Of a stretch of 64,000 nt of DNA, positions 32,424 through 40,694 are shown piece by piece. This DNA comes from JAHFUS01 sp035689115. GTDB lineage: Bacteria; Actinomycetota; Acidimicrobiia; Acidimicrobiales; GCA-2861595. The first letter of the stretch is position 1, and the number at the start of each line of letters is the position of its first letter. The stretch lies in assembly GCA_035689115.1 (NCBI GenBank), contig DASSMA010000064.1, positions 62,001 to 126,000 of the forward strand, in the 5' to 3' direction. The notes beneath the pieces were generated by a model. The model was not told the origin of the DNA, made no database searches, and saw only the letters and a program-made list of their open reading frames with translations. The position numbers were made by a program, and so were the translations under genes.

Positions 32424-33931
32424 AGACCGAGGTCGCCACCGGAGCCGGGCTGGCGGCGGCCGCCCTCGCCGGCGTGCGGTGGCTGCGGGTGGCCCAGCGC
32501 GAGCACTACCTCCCCGGGTCGGCGACGCGGTTCGCCCTGCGGTGGTGGCGGCTCGGGGCCAACCGGGTGCTGGCGGTGGCCGTCGTCCTCGGCATCGTCC
32601 TCTCGCCCTGGTCGCCGCTCAGCGCGGTGGTGGCGTGCGGCGCCGTGGCCGCCGGCCCGTTCGGCCTGTCGCTGCGGGGGCGCACGTCGAAGCTGGCGTG
32701 GACCCGCCGGCTGCGCACCCTCGCCGCCGTGTGGGCCGTGCTCGAGCTGGTGATCGTCGGCGTCGGCCTGGCCGCCGGCGCCGGACCGACCGTCGCCGTG
32801 CTGAGCGCCGCCCTCACCCCCGTGCTCGTCGACGCCGCCCTCGCCCTCACCGCGCCGGTGGAGCGCCGCCTGGTGCAGCCCTTCGTCGAACGGGCCACGA
32901 GGCGGCTGGAGGAGATCCACCCCACCGTCGTCGCCATCACCGGCTCGTACGGCAAGACCACCACCAAGGGCTACGTCGCCCACCTGCTGTCGGCCACGAA
33001 GTCGGTGGTGGCCACCCCTGCCAGCTTCAACAACCGGGCCGGCCTGGCCCGGGCGGTGAACGAGCACCTCACGCCGGGCACCGAGGTCTTCGTGGCCGAG
33101 ATGGGCACCTACGGCCCGGGCGAGATCGCCGAGCTGTGCTCGTGGTGCCCGCCCGACGTGTCGGTGATCACCGCCATCGGTCCGGTCCACCTCGAGCGCA
33201 TGGGGAGCGAGGAGAACATCGCCGCCGCCAAGGCCGAGATCCTGGAGAAGGCGTGGCTGGCCGTGCTGAACGTCGACTACCCGCTGCTGGCGGCGCTGGC
33301 CGACAAGCGGGCGGCCGCCGGCCAGCGGGTGCTGCGGTGCTCGGGCAGCGGGGAGCATGGGGCCGACGTGCGCGTCGTGGACGGTGAGGTCCGGGCCGGC
33401 GGCCGGGCTCTCGGTCGCCTCCCCGGTCCCGCCGTCCACGCCGGCAACGCCGCCTGCGCGGTGGCGGTGGCCCTCGAACTGGGCGTTCCCGACGAGCTGC
33501 TCGCCGGCCGCCTGGCCACGCTTCCCACCGCCGAGCACCGCCTCAGCGTGGCCACCAGCGCCAAGGGCGCCCAGGTGCTCGACGACACCTACAACGCCAA
33601 CCCGGCCGGCGCCGCCAGCGCCCTGGCCGCCCTGGCCCGTCACGGGGAGCCCGACCACCGGCGGGTCGTCGTGACGCCCGGCATGGTGGAGCTGGGGTCG
33701 CGCCAGCACGAGGAGAACGCCCGCTTCGCCAGGGCGGCGGCCGGTGTCGCCACCCATCTGGTCGTGGTGGGCCACACCAACCGGCCGGCGCTGCTCGAGG
33801 GGGCGGGGTCCGGAGGGGCCGAGGTGGTCGCCGTGGAGACGAGAGAGCAGGCTGTGGCCTGGGTACGCGAGCACCTGTCGGAGGGCGACGCCGTCCTCTA
33901 CGAGAACGACCTGCCCGACCACTTCCCGTAA
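32420..33931 (+). CDS. MurF-like Mur ligase fused to an N-terminal membrane domain
   Basis: 503 residues from a TTG overlapping the previous stop. Residues 1 to about 155 contain roughly five membrane segments. The Mur ligase part follows: P-loop TGSYGKTTTK (175-184), NNRAGLARAVNEHL, FVAEMGTYGPGEIAELC, TAIGPVHLERMGSEENIAAAK, then the C-terminal DDTYNANPAGAASALAAL. These are MurF features (ATP-dependent addition of D-Ala-D-Ala to a UDP-muramyl tripeptide), but canonical MurF is soluble and lies in the dcw cluster. The next gene is a Ddl-like enzyme that could supply the dipeptide. Confidence 0.87.
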   Translation: MKTEVATGAGLAAAALAGVRWLRVAQREHYLPGSATRFALRWWRLGANRVLAVAVVLGIVLSPWSPLSAVVACGAVAAGPFGLSLRGRTSKLAWTRRLRTLAAVWAVLELVIVGVGLAAGAGPTVAVLSAALTPVLVDAALALTAPVERRLVQPFVERATRRLEEIHPTVVAITGSYGKTTTKGYVAHLLSATKSVVATPASFNNRAGLARAVNEHLTPGTEVFVAEMGTYGPGEIAELCSWCPPDVSVITAIGPVHLERMGSEENIAAAKAEILEKAWLAVLNVDYPLLAALADKRAAAGQRVLRCSGSGEHGADVRVVDGEVRAGGRALGRLPGPAVHAGNAACAVAVALELGVPDELLAGRLATLPTAEHRLSVATSAKGAQVLDDTYNANPAGAASALAALARHGEPDHRRVVVTPGMVELGSRQHEENARFARAAAGVATHLVVVGHTNRPALLEGAGSGGAEVVAVETREQAVAWVREHLSEGDAVLYENDLPDHFP

Positions 33932-33940
33932 GGAGTCCCC

Positions 33941-35008
33941 TTGGCCAAGCCCGCCGTCCTCTTCGGAGGCCCGTCCCCAGAGCACGACGTGAGCGTCCTC
34001 ACCGGGCTCCAGGCGGCGCGCGCCCTCGACGACACGATCGGCGTCTACTGGTCCAAGGACGGGCGCTTCTGGGAGGTCGACGCCGGCCTGGAGGCGAGCG
34101 CCTTCGTCGACGGCGTGCCCCGCAAGGCCGGCGCCCTGCGGCTGGTGGCCGGCGAGGGCCTGGTCGGCAAGCGCCGGCCCCTCGACCTGTCGGCGGTGGT
34201 GAACTGCTGCCACGGCGGGCCCGGCGAGGACGGCACCGTGCAGGGCGCCCTCGACCTGGCCGGCATCGCCTACAGCGGCCCCCACGCCGCCGGCGCCGCC
34301 CTCGGGATGGACAAGCTGGCCTTCGGCGCGGTGGTCACCTCCGCCGGCCTGCCCTCGCTGCCCCGCGTCGCCCTGGCGCCCGGTGCGGCGCTTCCCTGGG
34401 ACGGCCCCTCGATCGTCAAGCCCCGCTTCGGCGGTTCGTCCATCGGCATCGAGGTGGTGGCCGACGCCGCCACCGCCCTCGCCCTGCTCCAGCGCAGCCC
34501 CCACCTGCGGGCCGGAGCGGTCGCCGAGCCCTACCGGGAGGACTGCGCCGACCTCAACGTGGCCGTGCGGACCTGGCCCTCGCTCGAGCTGTCGGCCATC
34601 GAGCGGCCGGTGCGCAAGGCCGGCGGCGACATCCTCGGCTACCAGGACAAGTACCTGGGGGGCGAGGGCATGGCCAGCGCGCCCCGCGAGCTGCCGGCCC
34701 AGATCCCCGACGCCATGGCCGGGCGGGTGCGGGAGATCGCCACCACCGTCGCCGGCCTGGCCGGCGTGCGGGGCGTCGCCCGCATCGACTTCCTCACCGC
34801 CGGCGACGAGCTGTACGTCAACGAGATCAACACCATCCCGGGCTCCCTCGCCCGCTACCTGTGGGTCGAGCCGGTGGTCCCGTTCCGGCGCCTGCTCGAC
34901 GACCTGCTGGAGGAGGCGGTCCGCCGGCCGTCGTTCCACTGGACCACCCACGGCGCCGACGGCACCGCCCTCCGGGCCGCCGGCTCCATCGCCACCAAGC
35001 TGGCATGA
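33941..35008 (+). CDS. D-alanine--D-alanine ligase-like ATP-grasp enzyme
   Basis: 355 residues, TTG with AAGGAG 5 bp upstream. The Ddl pattern is clear: FGGPSPEHDVSVLTG, CCHGGPGEDGTVQG, SIVKPRFGGSSIGIEVV, and metal-binding RIDFLTAGDELYVNEINTIPG. Several family positions differ, for example DLNVAVRT for the usual ELTV and GYQDKYLGG in place of the Tyr-rich YDYxxKY loop. It follows the MurF-like gene by 9 bp and so probably makes the dipeptide or a related one that the membrane ligase attaches. Confidence 0.87.
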   Translation: MAKPAVLFGGPSPEHDVSVLTGLQAARALDDTIGVYWSKDGRFWEVDAGLEASAFVDGVPRKAGALRLVAGEGLVGKRRPLDLSAVVNCCHGGPGEDGTVQGALDLAGIAYSGPHAAGAALGMDKLAFGAVVTSAGLPSLPRVALAPGAALPWDGPSIVKPRFGGSSIGIEVVADAATALALLQRSPHLRAGAVAEPYREDCADLNVAVRTWPSLELSAIERPVRKAGGDILGYQDKYLGGEGMASAPRELPAQIPDAMAGRVREIATTVAGLAGVRGVARIDFLTAGDELYVNEINTIPGSLARYLWVEPVVPFRRLLDDLLEEAVRRPSFHWTTHGADGTALRAAGSIATKLA

Positions 35009-35144
35009 GTTTCGCCTCGCCAGCAGAGCTTGCTCGGCGAGCTGGAAGCGCTGCGGCCGTCCGGCCAAGCCGGCCGTCCTCCGCCCGTTCCTTGCGGCCG
35101 GCATTCGAGGGGGCCGCCTCCGGCGGCGGGGGCGCCCGCCGGGC
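35009..35144 (+). repeat. possible diverged copy of the stop-codon-linked repeat
   Basis: 136 bp directly after the Ddl-like stop. It starts TGAGTTTCGCCTCGCC (with the stop) and ends with GAGGGGGCCGCC...GGCGGC, recalling the TGATGGTTCGCT start and GAGGGAGCCGCC...GGCGGCT end of the repeat at 38695. The middle is unrelated. Orientation and place fit the other copies, but similarity is weak. Confidence 0.35.
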
Positions 35145-35486
35145 GTGATCGACGTCCCCCCGGAGCGTTTCGCCGACCTCGTGGGCGGCGCCCTCGACGG
35201 CCTCCCCGAGGAGCTGGGCCGGCTCATGGAGAACGTGGCCGTGGTGGTGGACGACGTGTCGCCGCCGAAGGGCCTCCTCGGCCTCTACCAGGGCATCCCG
35301 CTCACCGACCGCTGGGACTACGCCGGCGTCCTGCCCGACCGCATCACCATCTACCGGCGGGCGATCTGCTCGGTGTGCGACGACGAGGACGAGGTCGTCG
35401 ACCAGGTCCGGGTCACCGTCGTCCACGAGGTCGCCCACCACTTCGGCATCTCCGACGAGCGGCTCGACGAGCTGGGCTGGGCGTAG
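35145..35486 (+). CDS. zincin-type metallopeptidase family protein
   Basis: 113 residues from a GTG (IDVPPERFADLV). The family core is intact: GLYQGIPLTDR, PDRITIYRRAI, then VTVVHEVAHHFGISDERLDELGW with the HExxH zinc site. This small zincin family is common in actinobacteria; substrate and role are not known. No signal peptide, so it acts in the cytoplasm. It lies 35 bp before the TrpB-like gene on the same strand. Confidence 0.85.
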   Translation: MIDVPPERFADLVGGALDGLPEELGRLMENVAVVVDDVSPPKGLLGLYQGIPLTDRWDYAGVLPDRITIYRRAICSVCDDEDEVVDQVRVTVVHEVAHHFGISDERLDELGWA

Positions 35487-35521
35487 GGTTCCGGGCGTCA
35501 CCGCCCGGAAGGAGACCGAGG

Positions 35522-36769
35522 ATGCGCTGGACGCTGCCTCCCGACAAGGTGCCCGCCGCCTGGTTCAACGTGCTGCCGACCCTGCCGGCGCCGCTCGACC
35601 CGCCCCTCCACCCCGCCACCCGCGAGCCCGTGGGGCCCGGCGACCTGGCCCCGTTGTTCCCGATGGCCCTCATCGCCCAGGAGATGAGCGCCGAGCCGTG
35701 GATCGACGTCCCCGGCGAGGTCATCGACGTGCTGCGCCTCTGGCGGCCCACGCCGCTGGTGCGGGCCGAGCGCCTGGAGCGGGCCCTGGGCACGCCGGCC
35801 CGCATCTACTACAAGGACGAGTCGGTGTCGCCGGCCGGGTCCCACAAGCCCAACACGGCGGTGGCCCAGGCCTTCTACAACAAGGCCGAGGGTGTGAAGC
35901 GGCTGGCCACCGAGACCGGCGCCGGCCAGTGGGGGAGCGCCCTCGCCTTCGCCAGCGCCCTCTTCGACCTCGAGTGCAAGGTCTACATGGTGCGGGCCTC
36001 CTACAACCAGAAGCCGTACCGCCGCATGATGATCGAGACGTGGGGAGGCGAGGTCGTGCCCTCGCCCGTGGCCGACCCCGACCACCCCGGCTCGCTCGGC
36101 ACCGCCATCAGCGACGCGGTCGCCGACGCCGCCCAGCGGGAGGACACCCATTACTCCCTCGGCTCGGTGCTGAACCACGTCCTGCTGCACCAGACGGTCA
36201 TCGGCCAGGAGGCCAAGGAGCAGCTGGCCCTGGCCGGCGAGGAACGGCCCGACGTGGTGATCGGCTGCTGCGGCGGCGGCTCCAACCTGGGCGGGCTCAC
36301 CCTGCCCTTCGTCGGCGACGAGGGCGTCCGGCTGGTGGCGGTGGAGCCGTCGTCGTGCCCCACCCTCACCGCCGGCCGCTTCGACTACGACTTCGGCGAC
36401 ACCGCCGGGATGACGCCCCTGCTCCGCATGTACACGCTGGGCCACGAGTTCGTGCCCCCGTCCATCCACGCCGGCGGCCTGCGCTACCACGGCGACTCGC
36501 CGATCATCTCCGCCCTCGTGCAGTCGGGGCGGATGGAGGCCATGGCCTACCCGCAGTCGAAGGTCTTCGAGGCGGCCGTGCACTTCGCCCGCACCCAGGG
36601 AACCATCCCTGCGCCCGAGACGGCGCACGCCATCCGGGCGGTGGTCGACGAGGCGCTGGCCGCCAAGGAGGAGGGCAGGGCACGGGTGATCCTCTTCGGG
36701 TACTCGGGCCACGGCCTGCTCGACCTCTCGGCCTACGACGACTACCTCCACGACCGCCTGGAGATCTGA
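35522..36769 (+). CDS. trpB: TrpB2-type tryptophan synthase beta-like enzyme
   Basis: 415 residues; ATG with GGAAGGAG about 10 bp upstream. PLP enzyme of fold type II: Schiff-base Lys109 in AGSHKPNTA, phosphate loop CCGGGSNLGG, and ETGAGQWGSALAFASALF. The N-terminal extension and the segment RASYNQKPYRRMMIETWG mark the TrpB2 branch, which joins serine with indole but is usually not paired with TrpA. No trpA lies nearby. It may supply tryptophan from free indole or act as a serine deaminase-like enzyme. Confidence 0.9.
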   Translation: MRWTLPPDKVPAAWFNVLPTLPAPLDPPLHPATREPVGPGDLAPLFPMALIAQEMSAEPWIDVPGEVIDVLRLWRPTPLVRAERLERALGTPARIYYKDESVSPAGSHKPNTAVAQAFYNKAEGVKRLATETGAGQWGSALAFASALFDLECKVYMVRASYNQKPYRRMMIETWGGEVVPSPVADPDHPGSLGTAISDAVADAAQREDTHYSLGSVLNHVLLHQTVIGQEAKEQLALAGEERPDVVIGCCGGGSNLGGLTLPFVGDEGVRLVAVEPSSCPTLTAGRFDYDFGDTAGMTPLLRMYTLGHEFVPPSIHAGGLRYHGDSPIISALVQSGRMEAMAYPQSKVFEAAVHFARTQGTIPAPETAHAIRAVVDEALAAKEEGRARVILFGYSGHGLLDLSAYDDYLHDRLEI

Positions 36770-36774
36770 CGAGG

Positions 36775-37311
36775 ATGGCGCATTTCGCACTGGGGGCGGT
36801 CGGCGCCGACCGGCCGGGCATCGTGGCCGCCGTCACCGGCGCCCTGGTCGAGCACGGCTGCAACCTGGAGGACACCTCCATGTCCATCCTGCGCGGCCAG
36901 TTCGCCATGATGCTGATCGTGGCCGGCCCCGACGGCCTCGACGCCGCCACCCTGGAGGAGGCCCTGGCCGGCCCCGCCCGCGACCTCGACCTGGTGGTGG
37001 CGGTACGGGAGGTCGGCGACGAGGTGCCGGCCCACGGCGAGGGCGACGCGTGGTCGGTGGCGGTCTACGGCGCCGACCGCCCCGGCATCGTCCACCGCTT
37101 CACGTCGCTGCTCGCCGAGCGGTCGGTGAACGTGGTCGACCTCACCACCCGCGTGATCGGCGACGCCGACCGCCCGGTCTACGCCATGGTCCTCGAGGTG
37201 GCCCTGCCGGAGTGGGTCGACGGCGGTGCCCTGGCCGCCGACCTCGGCACGCTCGCCCGGGAGCTCGGCGTCGAGTGCTCGGCCCACCCGTCGGAGGCCG
37301 ACATCCTTTGA
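36775..37311 (+). CDS. double ACT-domain protein (GcvR-like)
   Basis: 178 residues, 5 bp after the trpB2 stop. Two ACT domains: FALGAVGADRPGIVAAVTGALVEHGCNLEDTSMSIL at the N-terminus and SVAVYGADRPGIVHRFTSLLAERSVNVVDLTTRV from about residue 84. This is the plan of glycine-cleavage regulator GcvR and similar ligand sensors. No DNA-binding or catalytic domain. The position suggests amino-acid-dependent control of a neighbour such as TrpB2. The stop overlaps the def start. Confidence 0.87.
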   Translation: MAHFALGAVGADRPGIVAAVTGALVEHGCNLEDTSMSILRGQFAMMLIVAGPDGLDAATLEEALAGPARDLDLVVAVREVGDEVPAHGEGDAWSVAVYGADRPGIVHRFTSLLAERSVNVVDLTTRVIGDADRPVYAMVLEVALPEWVDGGALAADLGTLARELGVECSAHPSEADIL

Positions 37312-37805
37312 TCCGGCCGGTCCTCCGGCTCCCGGACCACGTCCTCAAGACGCCGGCCGCGCCCGTGGGCAGGATCGACGACGCCGCCCGGGCGCTGGCC
37401 CGGGACCTCCTCGACACCATGCGGGCGTCACCCCACTGCGTGGGGCTGGCGGCACCCCAGATCGGCGTGTCGCTGCGGGCGTTCGCCATCGACGTCTCCG
37501 GCCACCGCAAGGCCCGGTCGTGCCACGGCGAGGTGGTGCTGTTCGACCCGGAGATCGTCGTCGCCTCCGACCCCGTCCACGGCCGGGAGGGGTGCATGAG
37601 CGTGCCCGACCTCACCGGCGACGTGGCCCGGTCGTCGCTGGTGGTCGTCCGGGGCACCACCGTCGACGGCGAGGAGCGGGTCCTGCGCACCGACGCCTTC
37701 GAGGCCCGGGCCGTGCAGCACGAGGTCGACCACCTGGACGGCATCCTGTTCCTCGACCGGGTCAGCTCCCCCGACGCGGTGTTCCACCGCAAGGTGTACC
37801 GCTGA
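37308..37805 (+). CDS. def: peptide deformylase
   Basis: 165 residues from a TTG overlapping the previous stop (TTGA). The three catalytic motifs are present: GLAAPQIG (near 45), EGCMS (EGCLS variant, metal-binding Cys) and HEVDH (HExxH-type HEVDH). It removes the N-formyl group from new proteins. The family often has paralogues in actinobacteria; this one shares an operon with amino-acid metabolism genes rather than fmt. Confidence 0.93.
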   Translation: MIRPVLRLPDHVLKTPAAPVGRIDDAARALARDLLDTMRASPHCVGLAAPQIGVSLRAFAIDVSGHRKARSCHGEVVLFDPEIVVASDPVHGREGCMSVPDLTGDVARSSLVVVRGTTVDGEERVLRTDAFEARAVQHEVDHLDGILFLDRVSSPDAVFHRKVYR

Positions 37806-37821
37806 CTTCTACGCTTGGCCC

Positions 37822-38433
37822 GTGCCGTTCCCCCGCAAGCTGCTGAACGAGGGCGAGGACATCGTCCTCGACCTGCACCCGCACTGGTGGTTCTTCGCCA
37901 AGTCGGTCGGCGCCTTCGTGATCGCCCTCGTGCTCCTCGTCGTGGTCTGGAGCGTGGACTGGCTCCGCCTGGGGCTGGCCGGCCTGCTGCTGGTCACCGC
38001 CGCCTGGGTGGCCGTCGTGTACTCCAAGTGGCGCACCACCAACGTGGTGGTCACCACCGACCGCCTCATCCACCGGACGGGCGTCCTCGGCAAGCACGGC
38101 AAGGAGATCCCGCTGGAACGGGTGAACGACATCTCCGTGCGCCAGAGCTTCTTCGAGCGCATGATCGGCGCCGGCAACGTCACCATCGAGTCGGGTGGCG
38201 AGCGGGGCCAGCAGCACTTCACCGACATCCCCAAGCCGTTCGTCGTGCAGAACGTCATCTACACGGAGATGGAGCGGGCCAAGGGGCGCGACGCCGACCG
38301 GGTCTCCGGTGGCCGCAACCGCGAGCTGTCCATCCCCGAGCAGATCGACCAGCTCGACGACCTGCGGCAGCGGGGGGTCATCTCCCAGGCCGAGTTCGAC
38401 GCCAAGAAGGCCCAGCTGCTGGACCGGATGTAG
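37822..38433 (+). CDS. PH-domain membrane protein with SHOCT tail
   Basis: 203 residues, GTG start. Two membrane helices (about 28-70) are followed by a bacterial PH domain (VVVTTDRLIHRTGVLGKHGKEIPLERVNDISVRQSFFERMIGAGNVTIES). The C-terminus carries a short SHOCT motif (QIDQLDDLRQRGVISQAEFDAKKAQLL), usually an oligomerisation or interaction tail. Such proteins are envelope-associated with no known enzyme activity. It ends directly at the start of the next gene. Confidence 0.88.
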   Translation: MPFPRKLLNEGEDIVLDLHPHWWFFAKSVGAFVIALVLLVVVWSVDWLRLGLAGLLLVTAAWVAVVYSKWRTTNVVVTTDRLIHRTGVLGKHGKEIPLERVNDISVRQSFFERMIGAGNVTIESGGERGQQHFTDIPKPFVVQNVIYTEMERAKGRDADRVSGGRNRELSIPEQIDQLDDLRQRGVISQAEFDAKKAQLLDRM

Positions 38434-38697
38434 ATGGACGGCGGCGATCTGCGGGGACTCGGTGTCCGACCCGGGCAGCGCGTCCGCTTCCGCCCCCATC
38501 CCGGGGCGCGGTGGCGGGAGGGCCGGGCCACCGGGCTGGAGCGCGACGGCAGCGTGGGGGTGGTCGACGCCCGCGGCCTGGCCCGGGCCCTTCCCGTCGA
38601 CCGCCTGGAGGTGCGCACCGCCGGCCGGGCCGGCGCCGCCCGGTGGGAACCGCTCGCCGACGTCGCCGCCCGCACCGAACAGCTCGACCTCTTCTGA
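38434..38697 (+). CDS. small hypothetical protein ending in a clamp-binding-like QLDLF
   Basis: 87 residues, ATG on the base after the previous stop. It is a small basic beta-rich protein (VRPGQRVRFRPHPGARWREGRATG, GSVGVVDARG) reminiscent of an SH3-like barrel. The last residues are EQLDLF, a perfect match to the QLxLF pentapeptide by which proteins bind the DnaN sliding clamp. No enzymatic motif. The stop codon is the beginning of repeat copy 3. Confidence 0.68.
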   Translation: MDGGDLRGLGVRPGQRVRFRPHPGARWREGRATGLERDGSVGVVDARGLARALPVDRLEVRTAGRAGAARWEPLADVAARTEQLDLF

Positions 38698-38820
38698 TGG
38701 TTCGCTTGGCGCCCTCCTGGCGCTGCGCTCACTGTCGCCGGCGCCCTGGCCGGCGCGACGGCGACGGCCATGCGGGTCGTCACGGTGAGGGAGCCGCCAT
38801 CCATGGCGGCTTGGCGTCGG
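38695..38820 (+). repeat. stop-codon-linked structured repeat, copy 3
   Basis: Starts at the TGA of the preceding gene (TGATGGTTCGCTTGGCGCC) and resembles copy 1 over its length with scattered changes and a one-base indel. The 3-prime part is a perfect hairpin AGCCGCCAT / ATGGCGGCT with a 2-nt loop. It fills the gap to the next gene. Confidence 0.85.
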
Positions 38821-38824
38821 CCCT

Positions 38825-39547
38825 GTGACCCGCCTGGCTGCCCTGTTCCTCGCTCTGGCCATGGCCGGCCTGGGAGCCGGTCAGCGGCTGGGGCACGTGG
38901 CCGGCCAGTACGCCCAGGCGGCAGGGACGTCGTCGTCGTCCGGGAACGGCTCCTCGTCGGGGACGTCGTCGAACGGCTCCTCCAACGCCACGTCGAACGG
39001 GTCCTCCTCGAACCGGGGCACGTCGAACGCCACCTCCAACGGGGGCACGTCGAGCTCGGGAGCCGGCGGTCCGGGGGGGACGACGGCGACCACCGCCCCC
39101 CCCACCGGCGGCACGACGCCGTCCACCACCGGCCCGGCCATTCCCCAGCCGGTCACGACCACGTCGGTGCCCCCGTCGCGGGTGCGGGAGGGCAGTCCCA
39201 CGAGCTGCGGCGCCGGCACGGCCGCCGGCGTGCTGTGCTTCGACGTGGGCAACGCCGACGGCGTCGACGCGGTCCGCATCCCGAACGGCGCCGGCGGCTT
39301 CGTGGTCGTGCCCATCGTGGCGGCGCCGGTCGTGGCGGTGGACAGCGGCACGTCCACCAGCGCGGCGAGCAACGTCGACCTGCGGGTCGGGGTCGACGTG
39401 CGCACGGGCGACGTGGTGCGGGTCGAGCGCCGCACGGACTCCCGGCGCCAGCTGGCCCTGGCCACCATCGGCATCCTGCTGCTGGCCGTCATCGCCGCCG
39501 CCTCCGTCTCCACCTGGATCCGTGTGCGCCGGCTGGAGGGCAGGTGA
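38825..39547 (+). CDS. secreted/anchored Ser/Gly/Asn/Thr-rich protein
   Basis: 240 residues from a GTG. Signal peptide (LAALFLALAMAGLGAG), then a long low-complexity region (about 34-120) rich in Ser, Gly, Asn and Thr with repeats such as SSNATSNGSS. A short folded part with two cysteines (TSCGAGTAAGVLCFDVGNADG) follows, then a C-terminal membrane helix (LALATIGILLLAVIAAASV). It looks like a surface stalk protein anchored by its C-terminus. The stop overlaps the next start. Confidence 0.78.
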   Translation: MTRLAALFLALAMAGLGAGQRLGHVAGQYAQAAGTSSSSGNGSSSGTSSNGSSNATSNGSSSNRGTSNATSNGGTSSSGAGGPGGTTATTAPPTGGTTPSTTGPAIPQPVTTTSVPPSRVREGSPTSCGAGTAAGVLCFDVGNADGVDAVRIPNGAGGFVVVPIVAAPVVAVDSGTSTSAASNVDLRVGVDVRTGDVVRVERRTDSRRQLALATIGILLLAVIAAASVSTWIRVRRLEGR

Positions 39548-40149
39548 ACAGCGTCCTCGGGAGCCGCTGCGGCCGCTTCACCGCCGGCTACCTGGTGCTG
39601 TTCGGGGCGGTGGCCGCCGGGCGGGGCGACCGCCGGTACGTCGCCTACCTGCTGGTCGTGGCCGCCCTCGGGCTGGCCCTGCGGCGGGCCCACCGCACCG
39701 CCCGGTTCCCCACCCCGTTGTGCGGCGCCCTCGCCGTCTGTGGGCTGCTGCACATGAGCGGGGGCCTGCTCCCGTCGCCGTCGGGCGCCCCCGTCCTGTA
39801 CGAGACGTGGCTCGTGCCGGGCCTGGTCAAGTACGACCAGCTGGTGCACTTCTCGATCTCGGCCGTCCTCACGGTGGCGGTGTGGCACCTGGCCGGTGCA
39901 TGGGTCGACCGCCGGCGGTGCGGCCCGTGGGCCCAGGCCATGCTGGCCGTCCTGGTGGCCCTGGGCTTCGGGGCCCTCAACGAGGCGTTCGAGTTCCTCT
40001 CCGCCCTGCGGATCCCCACCTTCGTGGGCGGCGCCGACAACACCGGCTGGGACCTCGTCTTCAACGGCTTCGGGGCGGTCGCCGCCGGCGTGTGGCTGGC
40101 CTGCTCCGCCGTCTCCCCGGCCCCCGTGGCCGAAGGCGTGCCGGCATGA
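39544..40149 (+). CDS. DUF2238/YjdF-like integral membrane protein
   Basis: 201 residues, GTG overlapping the previous stop. About five to six membrane helices, with the conserved YDQLVHFSISAVLTVAVWHLAG and GFGALNEAFEFLSAL...GWDLVFNGFGAVAAG segments of the family; the His/Glu residues inside helices are typical. Function unknown. It is coupled to both neighbours. Confidence 0.82.
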   Translation: MNSVLGSRCGRFTAGYLVLFGAVAAGRGDRRYVAYLLVVAALGLALRRAHRTARFPTPLCGALAVCGLLHMSGGLLPSPSGAPVLYETWLVPGLVKYDQLVHFSISAVLTVAVWHLAGAWVDRRRCGPWAQAMLAVLVALGFGALNEAFEFLSALRIPTFVGGADNTGWDLVFNGFGAVAAGVWLACSAVSPAPVAEGVPA

Positions 40150-40622
40150 CGGACGGGGGCGACCGCGCCACCGAGCCCGTACGCCTGCTGCTCGCCGGCC
40201 TGGTGCGGGGCGACGACGTGTACGAGCTCGGGACGGCGCTCGCCGGCCTCCACCCCAGGCACGACACGTTCCCCGGGGAGGCGTTGATGGGGCTGGCCGT
40301 CGAGGCCCTCGACACCGCCGGCATCGACGCCGCCCACCTCCTCACCTACGAGGGGCTGCGGGAGCGCCACCTGCCCGAGTGCCAGTTCCGGGGCCGGGAG
40401 AACCGCAAGATCCAGTTCGCCATCCTCGCCACCGGCGCCCTTCGGGGCGGCATCGCCCCCGACCTCCTGGACGAGGTCCGGTGGTGGGGCACCGACGACT
40501 TCTGGTGGTACGCCATGGCCGCCGCCGTGGCGCTCGTCCGCAGCGTGGCCGAGGCCGTCGGCCAGCCGGTTGCGGCGTTCGCCGCCCGGCTGGCGGCCGC
40601 CCGGGGCCTGGCCCTCGACTAG
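40146..40622 (+). CDS. hypothetical protein
   Basis: 158 residues, ATG overlapping the previous stop by four bases. It is helical, with EALMGLAVEALDTAGIDAAHLLTYEGLRERHLP and a C-terminal segment WWGTDDFWWYAMAAAVALVRSVAEAV. I do not recognise a family. The WW-rich segment is too short and polar to be a clear membrane helix. It ends at an inverted copy of the repeat. Confidence 0.7.
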   Translation: MTDGGDRATEPVRLLLAGLVRGDDVYELGTALAGLHPRHDTFPGEALMGLAVEALDTAGIDAAHLLTYEGLRERHLPECQFRGRENRKIQFAILATGALRGGIAPDLLDEVRWWGTDDFWWYAMAAAVALVRSVAEAVGQPVAAFAARLAAARGLALD

Positions 40623-40690
40623 CGCCAAGCCGAGCCGGCACGGACGGCGGCTCCCGGCCGGGCTGCGGTCCGGTGCGAGCGAACCAAACG
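40621..40690 (-). repeat. stop-codon-linked structured repeat, copy 4 (inverted, short)
   Basis: On the minus strand it reads TGGTTCGCT...GGGAGCCGCCGTCCGTGCCGGCT...TTGGCG, matching both ends of copy 3 with the middle deleted. It begins about 9 bp after the stop of the minus-strand GH1-like gene, so it is in that gene's sense. The hairpin part keeps its pairing with one mismatch. Confidence 0.75.
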
Positions 40691-40694
40691 GAAT

